From positions 62,001-126,000 of the forward strand of contig NZ_RXHQ01000004.1 in NCBI RefSeq assembly GCF_004138105.1: a stretch of DNA of 64,000 nt. The letters run 5' to 3'. The position numbers and the translations under genes are program-made. The notes beneath the pieces were generated by a model. It searched no databases and had not been told where the DNA came from. It was given only the letters and a program-made list of their open reading frames with translations. The stretch is from Xylanivirga thermophila (GTDB lineage Bacteria > Bacillota > Clostridia > Caldicoprobacterales > Xylanivirgaceae). The first letter of the stretch is position 1. Each line of letters begins with the position of its first letter. Below are positions 45,501 to 55,555 of this stretch, one piece after another.

Positions 45501-46976
45501 CATGCCCTCTGTTTTTCTTTTTATCATCTCATCTATTCTTGATATGTACTGATTTATATTCTTTACATTTGGTACTCGCATTATTCTATTCTGATCTCTA
45601 AAATACAGTTTTGTTATGCCATTTGCACCAAATGCTACTATGCTCTGTTTTTCTTCCATCATTTGAATATTATATATACATTCATTCCCTGGAAGCCCAT
45701 ACCCAACATTTTCTGCATTACCCAGCATATATTTTTGCCTGTATAGGTAATAGGGTATATATCCGTTGCTATTTAGTAAATCATAGCAAATGTTTAGCAT
45801 ATCATCTGCCATTTCACTATCTATAAGGCTATAATCATTCATATGTTCTTTAAGCCTAGATGCCCGCTTTATGGCCAAGGTATGAACTGTTATATTTTCA
45901 GGCTTAAGTCTGCATATTTCACTCATAGTGCTATAAATATCCTCTTTCCCTTCGCCAGGCAGGCCTACTATAACATCCATATTGATAGATTTAAAACCTA
46001 CAGCTCTAGCCATTTGAAAACAGTCTAGTATATCTTTTGCCGTATGGGCTCTCCCTATTTTTAGTAGGGTATGTTCATTCATAGTTTGGGGATTTATGCT
46101 TATTCGCCCGACCCCATACCGTTTCATTATGGACAGCTTATCCATATCCATGCTATCTGGTCTACCACCTTCTATGGTATATTCCTCTAAACACTCAACA
46201 TCAATTATATGATCAATAGCTTCTAATAATATACCAAGCTGTTTTGAAGAAATTGAGGTGGGCGTACCACCACCTATATATAGACTTTGGATATTATATC
46301 CTTCTTTTTTTAAACTTCCAATAACCATTTCTAATTCATAAATAAGTGCCTGTATATACGAATCTACATTATCCCTGCAAGAGTCTATAGTATCTGATGG
46401 AAAAGAACAATATAGACATTTAGTTGTACAAAATGGTATATTTATATATATGGATATCTTTTTATCATCATTGTCTTTGAGTATAGGACGCTGTATATAT
46501 GCAGTTCGTGTTAAAAGATGAGCCTTTTCCGAGGATACAAGATAATCATCCTTAAGGATCTTTAAAATATATTCCCGGTTTTCCCCTTCGTCAAGCATTT
46601 GATGTACTATCTTTGTAGGTCTTATTCCCGTTAATATGCCCCAATCCAAATCCTTACCCGTAATCTGCTCTAATATATTATATACACTGCGTTTTAATGC
46701 ATTTTTGATAGACAGCCTACGCTTCTTAAATGAGGCATCTGTGCGTGTTCTCTGCATATCGGCATGCACTATATTCCCATCCATTTTAAGCTCCGAAATA
46801 GCTATTACTTCTCTCAATCTATATATATATTTACATTCCAACATGTAATCATTTTTGCCTAACATTATACAACTATCGGTTGCTCTTACCATATTTGCAG
46901 GCAAAAAAGCTCTGACCAAATCCGATATTTCAGTTGTAAATTCATATGGATATACCTTAATATAAAACATAAACAC
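45489..46976 (-). CDS. hemZ: HemZ-like radical SAM protein (coproporphyrinogen dehydrogenase family)
   Basis: A 495-residue radical SAM protein of the HemN/HemW/HemZ group. The [4Fe-4S] motif is C183-x3-C187-x2-C190 in PFCTTKCLYCSF, followed by LYIGGGTPTSI, TIEGGRPDS and VGRISINPQTM. The N-terminal 165 residues are the HemZ-specific extension. The motif ends YC-SF, without the fourth cysteine of classical HemN (CxxxCxxCxC), so oxidase activity is uncertain. It is the only gene of a haem-type family here. Confidence 0.88.
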   Translation of the reverse strand: MFMFYIKVYPYEFTTEISDLVRAFLPANMVRATDSCIMLGKNDYMLECKYIYRLREVIAISELKMDGNIVHADMQRTRTDASFKKRRLSIKNALKRSVYNILEQITGKDLDWGILTGIRPTKIVHQMLDEGENREYILKILKDDYLVSSEKAHLLTRTAYIQRPILKDNDDKKISIYINIPFCTTKCLYCSFPSDTIDSCRDNVDSYIQALIYELEMVIGSLKKEGYNIQSLYIGGGTPTSISSKQLGILLEAIDHIIDVECLEEYTIEGGRPDSMDMDKLSIMKRYGVGRISINPQTMNEHTLLKIGRAHTAKDILDCFQMARAVGFKSINMDVIVGLPGEGKEDIYSTMSEICRLKPENITVHTLAIKRASRLKEHMNDYSLIDSEMADDMLNICYDLLNSNGYIPYYLYRQKYMLGNAENVGYGLPGNECIYNIQMMEEKQSIVAFGANGITKLYFRDQNRIMRVPNVKNINQYISRIDEMIKRKTEGMLTF

Positions 46977-46987
46977 CTTCCGCCTCT

Positions 46988-47608
46988 TTATATAAAAGAA
47001 TTATTCTGCCTTTCCTTACCTATAGTAGTAACACCACCATGACCGGGATATACTATTATATCATCATCTAGCACCATTAATTTTTGTTCTATAGAATTTA
47101 TGAGTAAATCTTGATCTCCACCTACAAAATCAGTTCTGCCGATTGAACCAGCAAATAGTGTATCTCCTGTAAATATCGCTTTATCTGGTATCAATATACA
47201 TATGCCACCTGGTGAATGACCAGGAGTATATAATACTTTAGCCTTAATATCTCCTATAGATAATTCATCCCCGTCCTGAAGCATCATATCCGGTTTTATC
47301 TGTATACATTCATTCCCCATAGAATAGGATAAATTTTTATATACATCCATAAGATTTGGGGCATCATCTCCATGTATTAATACCTTTGCACGTGTTTTTG
47401 CCTTTAGATATTTTACTGCTCCTATATGATCAAAATGTCCATGGGTAATCAATATATATTTTAATTTTAAATTATTATCTAGAATTTGTTTTAATATGCT
47501 CTCACCTTCACCACCAGGATCTATTACTGCGGCCTCAAGCGTTTTTTTGCAAAATAAGATATAACAGTTGGCATCAAATATACCTACCGGCATTTGTATG
47601 ATTTTCAT
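46988..47608 (-). CDS. metallo-beta-lactamase fold hydrolase (YqgX-like, glyoxalase II family)
   Basis: A 206-residue MBL-fold protein with the metal motif THGHFDHIG (His56, His58, Asp60, His61), later TPGHSPGGICI and FTGDTLFAGSIGRTDF, and YPGHGGVTTIGKER. The set matches the glyoxalase II/YqgX group. Substrate is unknown; hydroxyacylglutathione is unlikely in a Clostridium, and bacillithiol or other thioesters are possible. It lies between dtd and hemZ. Confidence 0.9.
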   Translation of the reverse strand: MKIIQMPVGIFDANCYILFCKKTLEAAVIDPGGEGESILKQILDNNLKLKYILITHGHFDHIGAVKYLKAKTRAKVLIHGDDAPNLMDVYKNLSYSMGNECIQIKPDMMLQDGDELSIGDIKAKVLYTPGHSPGGICILIPDKAIFTGDTLFAGSIGRTDFVGGDQDLLINSIEQKLMVLDDDIIVYPGHGGVTTIGKERQNNSFI

Positions 47609-47619
47609 TTAACAACCTC

Positions 47620-48069
47620 CTAAAATAATTTTTTGCTATCAAGAAGGATTGTAACAGGCCCATCATTTACTATTTCTACCTTCATACATGCCTGAAACAT
47701 GCCCGTTGCTACATATAGTTTTTCACATTTCAAACGCTCTATAAACTTTTCATAGTATTCCTTAGCCATTTGTGGAGTGGCTGCCTTAGTAAAACTAGGA
47801 CGTCTTCCCTTCCTACAATCTCCATATAGTGTAAATTGAGACACTACAAGTACTTCTCCTTCTATCTCTTTTATTGATAAATTCATCTTACCTTGTTCAT
47901 CTTCAAAAATACGCAAATTTATTATTTTATCAACCAGATACTTCAGATCCTTTTCTGTATCATCATTTTCAACACCTAAAAAAACCAGCAATCCTCTATT
48001 TATACTACCTATTAACTCTTCATCCACCTTTACACTTGCTTTGCAAACCCTTTGTACTACTGCTCGCAT
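47620..48069 (-). CDS. dtd: D-aminoacyl-tRNA deacylase
   Basis: From the ATG at 48069 (AGAGGTG upstream) the protein has 149 residues, the normal Dtd length. A frame-extending ATG at 48084 overlaps the relA stop. Signatures are [30 protein letters not shown] with the catalytic-site Thr/Ser region, and the cross-subunit Gly-Pro motif [12 protein letters not shown]-type near the end. It hydrolyses D-aminoacyl-tRNAs and Gly-tRNA-Ala mischarges. relA-dtd linkage is conserved in Firmicutes. Confidence 0.96.
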   Translation of the reverse strand: MRAVVQRVCKASVKVDEELIGSINRGLLVFLGVENDDTEKDLKYLVDKIINLRIFEDEQGKMNLSIKEIEGEVLVVSQFTLYGDCRKGRRPSFTKAATPQMAKEYYEKFIERLKCEKLYVATGMFQACMKVEIVNDGPVTILLDSKKLF

Positions 48070-48080
48070 ATTTTCACCTC

Positions 48081-50237
48081 TCATGTATTCATTCTGTGAA
48101 CATCTAACACATCGGGCAGTTTTTTAAATTGCTTCATTACCTTGTCCAATTGGTTTATATTGTTTATCTCCAAATCAAGATTTATTATTACCTGTTTATT
48201 TTTATTAGTTCTAGCGCTTATGGCGTTTACATTTATATTCATCTCTGAAATAGCACGTGTTATATCAGTAAGAAGCGATTGTCTATCAATGGCAATTATC
48301 TGTATCTTAGCGCTATAGGAAGCCTTGTTTTGATCCACCCAGCTCACTTCTATAAGTCTATGATCCTCTAAAGAATCATCCTTCAGATTTATACAATCAG
48401 ATCTATGGATGGAAATGCCACGTCCCCTTGTTATATAACCCACTATATCATCACCTGGAACAGGATTGCAACATTTTGCAAACCTTACAAGTACATTATC
48501 TATTCCCTTTACCCTTACACCTTTATCAGAGGAGGTAATAGGCTTTTCCACTTTTGCTGCCTTGGTTTCTAAAACAGCAGGCTCGTTCGGCTTAGTCTTT
48601 TTATATTCTTCTATAAGCCTTGATAATATCTGGTTTGTAGTTATGCCCCCATACCCTATTGCAGAATATATATCATCTATACCATGAAACCCATATTTTT
48701 TTAATATAGGCTCTAGCCATTCGCTATTCATAAGATCCGACAATACATAGCCCTGGCGCTTACATTCCCGCTCAAGCATCTCCTTGCCCTTTATTATATT
48801 TTCCTCACGTCGCTCTTTCTTAAACCACTGCTTTATTTTATTTTTAGCTTGGTTCGTCTTAACTATTTTTAGCCAATCTCTACTGGGTCCATGACTATTC
48901 GAGCTTGTCAATATTTCTATGATGTCTCCTGTCTGCAGTTTATAATCAAGGGTTACTAATTTCCCATTTACCTTTGCCCCTACACATTTGTTTCCTATAT
49001 CACTATGGATATCATAGGCAAAATCTAATGGTACAGAACCTTTGGGCAAGTCTATAACATCACCCTTAGGTGTAAATACAAATACTTCATCAGCAAAAAG
49101 GTCTATCTTTAGAGTTTCCATAAAATCCTTTGGATCTTTTAAATCGCTTTGCCATTCCATCAATTCCCTAAGCCAAGCCAATTTATTATCCAGATCATCA
49201 TTTGATCTACGCCCCTCTTTATATTTCCAATGGGCGGCTATTCCATACTCTGCAGTACGATGCATCTCCCATGTCCTTATCTGTATCTCAAAAATTTCAC
49301 CCCGGGGACCTATAACCGTAGTATGCAGAGACTGATACATATTCGGCTTGGGCACAGCAATATAATCCTTAAATCGACCAGGAATAGGCTTCCATAAAGT
49401 ATGAACAATACCAAGTACTCCGTAACAGTCCTTCACAGTATTTACAATCACACGTATAGCCAAAAGATCATATATTTGTTCAAAATCCTTATGCTGCATA
49501 TACATCTTCTTATATATGCTGTAAAAATGCTTTGGTCTTCCAGCTATTTCCGCATCTATCTTCATCTCATTAAGCTTTTCTTGCAATGTTGTTATTATCT
49601 CGTCAATATCTTGCTCGCGCTCTTTCCGCTTTTTGGCTACCTTGTCTACTAAATCATAATAACCTTTTGGATCTATATAACGAAGGGAAATGTCTTCGAG
49701 TTCCCATTTTATTTTGGATATACCCAACCTATGTGCCAATGGTGCATAGATTTCCAGAGTTTCATAGGCCTTTTCCCTTTGCTTTTCTTCATTTACATAT
49801 TCTAATGTTCTTAAATTATGCAGTCTATCAGCTAATTTTATAATTATAACCCTAATATCCCTGGCCATTGCAAGAAACATCTTGCGCAAGCTTTCCGCCT
49901 GCTGCTCTTCTTTGGTCTTATATTCTATGCGACCAAGTTTTGTAACTCCATCTACCAATTTCGCTATCTCCGGGCCAAATTCATCGGTTAACTCTTCTAA
50001 TGTCACCCCTGTATCCTCTATCACATCATGGAGCAATCCTGCGGCAACCGTATCTGCATCTAGTCTTAAATCCATTAGAATGTGAGCCACTTGAACAGGA
50101 TGAACTATATAGGGCTCGCCAGATGATCTGGTTTGCCCAGTATGGGCTTTTTCTGCAAAAGTATAGGCTTTTATTATTTTATCTACATTTTCTTCATTAT
50201 ATATCTGCATTGCTCTAGATTTTAATTCTTCCAACAT
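48081..50237 (-). CDS. relA: bifunctional (p)ppGpp synthetase/hydrolase Rel
   Basis: A 718-residue long RSH protein. It has a hydrolase HD domain with HDVIEDTG (His70-Asp71), a synthetase domain ([32 protein letters not shown]), a TGS domain with [25 protein letters not shown], a conserved-cysteine/zinc-finger region with [17 protein letters not shown], and a C-terminal ACT domain. The intact HD motif indicates hydrolase activity, so it should both make and degrade the stringent-response alarmone. GGAGAGGGTG precedes the ATG. Confidence 0.97.
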   Translation of the reverse strand: MLEELKSRAMQIYNEENVDKIIKAYTFAEKAHTGQTRSSGEPYIVHPVQVAHILMDLRLDADTVAAGLLHDVIEDTGVTLEELTDEFGPEIAKLVDGVTKLGRIEYKTKEEQQAESLRKMFLAMARDIRVIIIKLADRLHNLRTLEYVNEEKQREKAYETLEIYAPLAHRLGISKIKWELEDISLRYIDPKGYYDLVDKVAKKRKEREQDIDEIITTLQEKLNEMKIDAEIAGRPKHFYSIYKKMYMQHKDFEQIYDLLAIRVIVNTVKDCYGVLGIVHTLWKPIPGRFKDYIAVPKPNMYQSLHTTVIGPRGEIFEIQIRTWEMHRTAEYGIAAHWKYKEGRRSNDDLDNKLAWLRELMEWQSDLKDPKDFMETLKIDLFADEVFVFTPKGDVIDLPKGSVPLDFAYDIHSDIGNKCVGAKVNGKLVTLDYKLQTGDIIEILTSSNSHGPSRDWLKIVKTNQAKNKIKQWFKKERREENIIKGKEMLERECKRQGYVLSDLMNSEWLEPILKKYGFHGIDDIYSAIGYGGITTNQILSRLIEEYKKTKPNEPAVLETKAAKVEKPITSSDKGVRVKGIDNVLVRFAKCCNPVPGDDIVGYITRGRGISIHRSDCINLKDDSLEDHRLIEVSWVDQNKASYSAKIQIIAIDRQSLLTDITRAISEMNINVNAISARTNKNKQVIINLDLEINNINQLDKVMKQFKKLPDVLDVHRMNT

Positions 50238-50279
50238 GGCTCACACCCTCTCCACAGACAAGATATTTTATTAATTTAC

Positions 50280-50792
50280 TCAATACTGGACTGAAGCCTT
50301 TACATCATATCCTTCCAGCATTTTTCTCCCATCCAAATAAGTAAGTTCTATTATAAATACAATTCCAACTACAATTCCACCTAATTTTTCAACCAATTTA
50401 GCAGTAGCTAGTGCAGTTCCTCCGGTTGCCAGCAAATCATCTGCTACTATGACCCTTTGTCCTGGTTTTATGGCATCCTTATGTATTTCCAAAGAATCTG
50501 TACCATACTCTAGCTGGTATTCATATTTAACAGTTTCTCCAGGTAATTTGCCAGGTTTGCGAACAGGAACAAATCCTACTCCCAAGCCATATGCCAAAGG
50601 AGCTCCTATTACAAATCCCCTAGCTTCAGGGCCTACAACTATATCGGCATTCTTATCCCTACAATATCCCACAAGTGTATCTATAGCACAATTATAGGCC
50701 TCCTTGTCCTTGAGAAGAGTAGTAATATCCTTAAAACTAACACCTTTCTTTGGAAAATCTGGAATTTCTCTTATCGTTTCTTTTAAATCCAT
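50280..50792 (-). CDS. apt: adenine phosphoribosyltransferase
   Basis: A 170-residue APRT with [45 protein letters not shown] and the PRPP-binding loop [14 protein letters not shown] (114-127). It salvages adenine to AMP. recJ-apt-relA order is common in Firmicutes. Confidence 0.97.
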   Translation of the reverse strand: MDLKETIREIPDFPKKGVSFKDITTLLKDKEAYNCAIDTLVGYCRDKNADIVVGPEARGFVIGAPLAYGLGVGFVPVRKPGKLPGETVKYEYQLEYGTDSLEIHKDAIKPGQRVIVADDLLATGGTALATAKLVEKLGGIVVGIVFIIELTYLDGRKMLEGYDVKASVQY

Positions 50793-50810
50793 GGCTAATC
50801 CTCCTTATAA

Positions 50811-53288
50811 CTATGAGCTTTTTTGAAGCCCTGTCATCCAACCTATATAATATTTATATAATATACTTTCAGTCAACGGTCTGCTTGAAGGACAGGGATT
50901 GCAAACTATTTTTAAACATTGGGGCTTATCTAAAATATTTATAAAATTGAGTTCTTTAAATACTTCAAGCATTAGTCTAATCTGAAAACCATTTAATTTA
51001 TACTTAAGCCCTGTGTTAATTTTCTGTGTAAAATGTTTATAGTCTTTCCATATATTATGATCGCTATAGGTTCTAAGCCATTTATACAAATATACAAAAT
51101 GCTTTCGTTCTACAAAAAAGCAATCCTTCAAATCAGTCTGTGGAGCGGAAGATGATTTTACCACATATAAAACATCTTCCATATCATACCTAGTATCTAA
51201 GTTATAATAGGTTTTTATATCCTGCTCCAGCACAAATATCCTTGAATAGTAATGTAGCTGTACCCTATTAATATCTGGAGCCAATACTATGCTATTTATC
51301 CCAATTCCATCAGATTCATCAATTTCACCATATGATACATTAACATAATCTATTATATTATCATTTATAAATAGATTAAGTATCCTACCGCCATCTTGGG
51401 CATTATTTACTAGAAAAATATTACCTAATTTAGATTTTTTAAAATAATCTATGCATTCATCTAGTGTTATATCTCTATATATAGCATTATGCTGACGTTT
51501 TGAAGTATTATGATTATTATACAAGAAATTCGAATAAAAAGCATCAAAAAATTTAAAATAAAAGGAAGCAAGTATACCATCAACATAGCTTTCTCCCCCT
51601 ATAAGGGGCTTTATAGACTTCACCTGAAATTGCAGCTTGGTCAAACCTCTCCATTCATTTTTTTCTAATATAACCAATATATCATTCTTTACATCTGTCT
51701 TTAACATATCATTTAGATGTCCCATTCCGAACGCTATCCCATCCCAGCATCTTTGTCCAAGCTGAATATTGAGTTTTAAATGCCTATTATCCTTCCCTAC
51801 CATCCAACAATTGTCAATATCAGCATTTTCCAATAAGAAAACTGGGCAAGGATTACCTACACCAAATGGTGCCATCTTTTCTATCTCATTAACCAATCCA
51901 AAATTAACATCTCCATTTGACAAGGTCATATCATACGTATATCTTGGGATAAGCATATCATCTGAGATAGCCTCATCAGCATAACGATTAAGCCGCTCCC
52001 TTAACAAATCTATATTACGCTCTGATAAAGAAAAACCAGCCGCAAATTCATGGCCTCCAAACCTGTCAAAAAGATCATTACATGTTTTTAATGCTTCATA
52101 TATATTAAAGCCTTTTATACTCCTAGCTGAACCTACTCCTGATTCACCATCAGTAGATATAAGTAATGTAGGTCTATTATAAAATTCGCTTATTTTAGAT
52201 GCTGCAATACCTATAACTCCAGGATGCCAATCTCTGCCACCTATGACTATAACATTATCCAATCCCCATTTTTGCATAGTATCTATACTGTTTTTTGCTT
52301 CTCTGATTACCTTCTCCTCTATTTCTTGTCTATCCTTGTTATACTGATCTAACATAGTCGCAATTTCAACTGCGTTCTTCATATCATCTGAAGTTATAAG
52401 ATGAAAACCATGGATTGCTGTATCCATTCTGCCAGCAGCATTCAGTCTTGGAGCCAGGCCAAAAGCTACCTGACCTGCAGAAATATCCTTATCCTTTAAA
52501 CCACATACCTCTGCTAAAGCTGCTAAACCTATACATGGCATAGTATTTAATTTTTGCAGTCCTTTTGATACTAGTATCCTATTTTCATCTACTAACGGCA
52601 CTACATCGGCTATTGTACCTACAGCAACAATATCTATATATTGCTCTACAGCCTCTTTTCCCCCCAAAGCATATATAATTTTTGAAGCTACACCTACACC
52701 GGCTAATTGATCAAATACACTACCACTGTCCCGTTTAGGATTGATAACTGCATATGCTTCAGGTAATTTATTATCATCTATATTATGATGATCTGTTACT
52801 ATAATATCAAGATATAGTTCATTTGCATATACAACCTCTTCAAATGCATTTATACCGCAATCCACTGTAATAATAAGATCAGATCCTATTTCTGCTATAT
52901 GCTCTATGGCATTTTTATTAAGACCATATCCTTCATCATAACGATTTGGAATATATACGTCGACATTTGCTCCTAAACTCTTCAGAAACAAGTACAAGAT
53001 CGACGTAGATGTTATACCATCAACATCGTAATCACCATATATGGTAATATGCTCATGATTTTTTATAGCTTCATCTATTCTCTTTGTAGCCTTTTCCATA
53101 TCAGATAATTTAAAAGGATCATCTAGATCATCTAGGGATGGATACAAAAAACATTTGGCTTCATCTATCTCTAATATACCCCTATTAACAAGCAGTCTGG
53201 CCATAGTATTTGTTATATTTAATTTCTCGCTTAAATTACATACCAAGTTTTCATTATCTTCTGAACAAACCGGTTCAAAAATAGCCAT
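50811..53288 (-). CDS. recJ: single-stranded-DNA-specific exonuclease RecJ
   Basis: From the ATG at 53288 (AGGGG six bases upstream) the protein has 825 residues. An ATG at 53306 has no ribosome binding site. The DHH domain has ITIYGDYDVDGITST, IITVDCGIN and VTDHHN; the DHHA1 region carries GRDWHPGVIGIAASKI and GGHEFAAGFS. The last 270 residues are the Firmicutes RecJ C-terminal extension, rich in Asn, Tyr and Asp and of poorly known role. It degrades ssDNA 5'-3' in recombination and mismatch repair. Confidence 0.95.
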   Translation of the reverse strand: MAIFEPVCSEDNENLVCNLSEKLNITNTMARLLVNRGILEIDEAKCFLYPSLDDLDDPFKLSDMEKATKRIDEAIKNHEHITIYGDYDVDGITSTSILYLFLKSLGANVDVYIPNRYDEGYGLNKNAIEHIAEIGSDLIITVDCGINAFEEVVYANELYLDIIVTDHHNIDDNKLPEAYAVINPKRDSGSVFDQLAGVGVASKIIYALGGKEAVEQYIDIVAVGTIADVVPLVDENRILVSKGLQKLNTMPCIGLAALAEVCGLKDKDISAGQVAFGLAPRLNAAGRMDTAIHGFHLITSDDMKNAVEIATMLDQYNKDRQEIEEKVIREAKNSIDTMQKWGLDNVIVIGGRDWHPGVIGIAASKISEFYNRPTLLISTDGESGVGSARSIKGFNIYEALKTCNDLFDRFGGHEFAAGFSLSERNIDLLRERLNRYADEAISDDMLIPRYTYDMTLSNGDVNFGLVNEIEKMAPFGVGNPCPVFLLENADIDNCWMVGKDNRHLKLNIQLGQRCWDGIAFGMGHLNDMLKTDVKNDILVILEKNEWRGLTKLQFQVKSIKPLIGGESYVDGILASFYFKFFDAFYSNFLYNNHNTSKRQHNAIYRDITLDECIDYFKKSKLGNIFLVNNAQDGGRILNLFINDNIIDYVNVSYGEIDESDGIGINSIVLAPDINRVQLHYYSRIFVLEQDIKTYYNLDTRYDMEDVLYVVKSSSAPQTDLKDCFFVERKHFVYLYKWLRTYSDHNIWKDYKHFTQKINTGLKYKLNGFQIRLMLEVFKELNFINILDKPQCLKIVCNPCPSSRPLTESILYKYYIGWMTGLQKSS

Positions 53289-53317
53289 ATGCATCCCCTT
53301 ATACATAAGTTATATGT

Positions 53318-53350
53318 ACAAAAGCTCCCATTCTCTATGGAAGCTTTTGT
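53318..53350 (-). terminator. terminator-like hairpin after secF
   Basis: A 14-bp stem (ACAAAAGCTTCCAT/ATGGGAGCTTTTGT, one G-U) with a five-base loop lies between secF and recJ. On the minus strand TTTTGT is inside the stem and ACATAT follows, so a T-run outside the stem is lacking. It probably ends secDF transcription or stabilises its 3' end. Confidence 0.65.
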
Positions 53351-53365
53351 ATACACAGTTCTTAT

Positions 53366-54253
53366 CTATTTTGATACTGCAAGTTTTTCGTCTGCATCTT
53401 CTCCCCAAACAGCCCATAGCGGTCCTGCTATAAATATGGAAGAATAGGTTCCAGATATTAATCCTATTATAAGAGGAAGAGAAAACTCTTTGATAGACTG
53501 CACTCCTAATACATAAACCACAGTTATGGTAAACAATGTCGTCAAAGAAGTATTCAAAGTTCTAGGTAGCATTTCATTTATACTCTTATTTACAATATCT
53601 ACCTTAGAAGATTTCCTACCATATCTCTTTGTATTTTCTCGTATTCTATCGAATACTACTATGGTATCGTTTATAGAATAACCAACAATAGTCAATATAG
53701 CAGCAACAAATGAACTGTTTACCTGCATTCTTGTAAGCACTACAAAGGAAAACATAATAAGCACATCATGAATTAGAGCAACTATTGCAGCTACCCCGGA
53801 CTTTAATTCAAACCTTATCCATACATAGACCAGTATTAACCCCCAGGCAATAAGTATGGATTTTATGGCATTTAGAGTGAGGGCCTTTCCCACTGAAGGT
53901 CCTACCATATCTATATTTATATCTTCATTTGCAATGCTATATTTATCCTTTAGTCCCTGTGTAATCTCTTGTTCGATTTCTTGATGATTATCAGTTAGTT
54001 TCATACGAATAACCACATCTTGATTCTTGTCCCCTGCATAGGATATATCGCCTTCACCCTCTGCATCAGAGACAATCTTTTGTACATCTGAAATATCGTA
54101 CTTCTGACCTAAATTTGCATATATTATTGCACCACCAGCAAAGTCTATACCATAATTAAGACCTTGTACTCCTAAAGCTATAAGACCAGCAATTATGATA
54201 ATCAACGAAACTACTGCAGCATATTTTGATATATGCACAAATTTTATCTCCAT
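53366..54253 (-). CDS. secF: protein-export membrane protein SecF
   Basis: A 295-residue SecF with six membrane helices, the start motif YAAVVSLIIIIAGLIALGVQGLNYGIDFAGGA, and the RND-type conserved segments VGYSINDTIVVFDRIRENTKRY and INEMLPRTLNTSLTTL. It pairs with SecD and uses the proton motive force to help SecYEG-translocated proteins leave the membrane. It begins 14 bases after secD. The two proteins are separate here, unlike the fused SecDF of Bacillus. Confidence 0.96.
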   Translation of the reverse strand: MEIKFVHISKYAAVVSLIIIIAGLIALGVQGLNYGIDFAGGAIIYANLGQKYDISDVQKIVSDAEGEGDISYAGDKNQDVVIRMKLTDNHQEIEQEITQGLKDKYSIANEDINIDMVGPSVGKALTLNAIKSILIAWGLILVYVWIRFELKSGVAAIVALIHDVLIMFSFVVLTRMQVNSSFVAAILTIVGYSINDTIVVFDRIRENTKRYGRKSSKVDIVNKSINEMLPRTLNTSLTTLFTITVVYVLGVQSIKEFSLPLIIGLISGTYSSIFIAGPLWAVWGEDADEKLAVSK

Positions 54254-54267
54254 CTATATCCCTCCCA

Positions 54268-55500
54268 TTAAGCTCCATATAGTTTTTTGTTGCTCGAATT
54301 TAATCCTACAACCAAATGCATAACATATTTAGTAAAAGTAATTGCAGTCAACATACTTACCAAAACACCTATTATAAGGGTTTTTGCAAATCCCTGTATA
54401 GGACCTGTACCAAATATCCATAAAACTATACCAGCTATAATGGTAGTTATATTGGAGTCAAATATGGCACTAAATGCCTTATGAAATCCAGAATCTACTG
54501 CAGATTTTATAGTCTTCCCCACCTGCATCTCTTCCTTTATACGTTCAAAAATAATAACATTCGCGTCTACCGCCATACCTACTGAAAGAATTATACCAGC
54601 GATACCAGGAAGAGTCAGAGTAACCTGTGTAGCTGAAAGTATTATAAGCACCAACAAAATATAGAGGACAAGTGCCATATCAGCTACAAGACCAGGAAGC
54701 CTATAGTATATAAGCATAAACAAAAGCACTACAGCTGTCCCTATTAGTCCTGCCTTTATGCTCCGTGTCAATGCATCGGAACCAAGAGTTGCACCTATGG
54801 TTCTTATCTCTATCTGTTCTAGTTCTACAGGCAAAGCACCACTTTCTATCAAATTAGCTAACTTTTTAGCTTCTTCTATATTCTCCATACCTGTGATTTG
54901 ACCGCTCCCGCCCAATATGGCCGTTTGAACTGTAGGAGCTGATATTACATTGCCATCTAGCTCTATCTTTATAGTCTTGCCGATATTATTTTTGGTAGCT
55001 TCTCCAAATGCTTTAGCCCCATCCTTATAAAGTTCAAACATTACTACTGGTTGGTTTCCTTCTCCATACCCAGGCTGCGCATTTTTTATATCCTTACCGC
55101 CTATAATCTCATTACCTTCTGAATCAATGAATTTCAATACTGCAGGCTTTGACAATATATTAGCTACTTCTCTAGGATCCTTTACACCTGGTATTTCTAC
55201 CCTTATCCATTTATTACCCTGTTTTGCAATGGTAGCCTCATTTTGATTTTCCTTATCCAGTCTGTTTCTCATAACCCGCATTGCGCCTTCTATTTGAGTA
55301 TCCTTATTAGGTTCATTAGGATCTACCTTTGCTTCATATATTACATATAGTCCACCCTTTAAGTCAAGGCCTTGTTTAATCTCTTTTGTAACGGGTGATA
55401 TATCATATATACCAATGGACATACCATTTAATGCAATATATCCTACCAAGCCTATTAGCAGAATAATCACAAAAAGTGAAATGATATTTTTTGTCTTCAT
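54268..55500 (-). CDS. secD: protein-export membrane protein SecD
   Basis: A 410-residue SecD, short for the family. It has one N-terminal membrane helix, the QGLDLKGGLYVIYEA motif, a periplasmic-type P1 domain of reduced length, and five C-terminal helices with GIAGIILSVGMAVDANVIIFERIKEEM. AAGGGGGACGAAGCGG precedes the ATG. It forms the ancillary export complex with SecF. Confidence 0.96.
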   Translation of the reverse strand: MKTKNIISLFVIILLIGLVGYIALNGMSIGIYDISPVTKEIKQGLDLKGGLYVIYEAKVDPNEPNKDTQIEGAMRVMRNRLDKENQNEATIAKQGNKWIRVEIPGVKDPREVANILSKPAVLKFIDSEGNEIIGGKDIKNAQPGYGEGNQPVVMFELYKDGAKAFGEATKNNIGKTIKIELDGNVISAPTVQTAILGGSGQITGMENIEEAKKLANLIESGALPVELEQIEIRTIGATLGSDALTRSIKAGLIGTAVVLLFMLIYYRLPGLVADMALVLYILLVLIILSATQVTLTLPGIAGIILSVGMAVDANVIIFERIKEEMQVGKTIKSAVDSGFHKAFSAIFDSNITTIIAGIVLWIFGTGPIQGFAKTLIIGVLVSMLTAITFTKYVMHLVVGLNSSNKKLYGA

Positions 55501-55555
55501 CCGCTTCGTCCCCCTTATTGTATACTACTTCGTCATTATATTACTTTAAAGTTTA

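Noticed and set aside
45261-45542. Plus-strand open frame of 93 codons
   Set aside because: It covers the hisS T-box and promoter on the opposite strand; its codons simply mirror the RNA structure.
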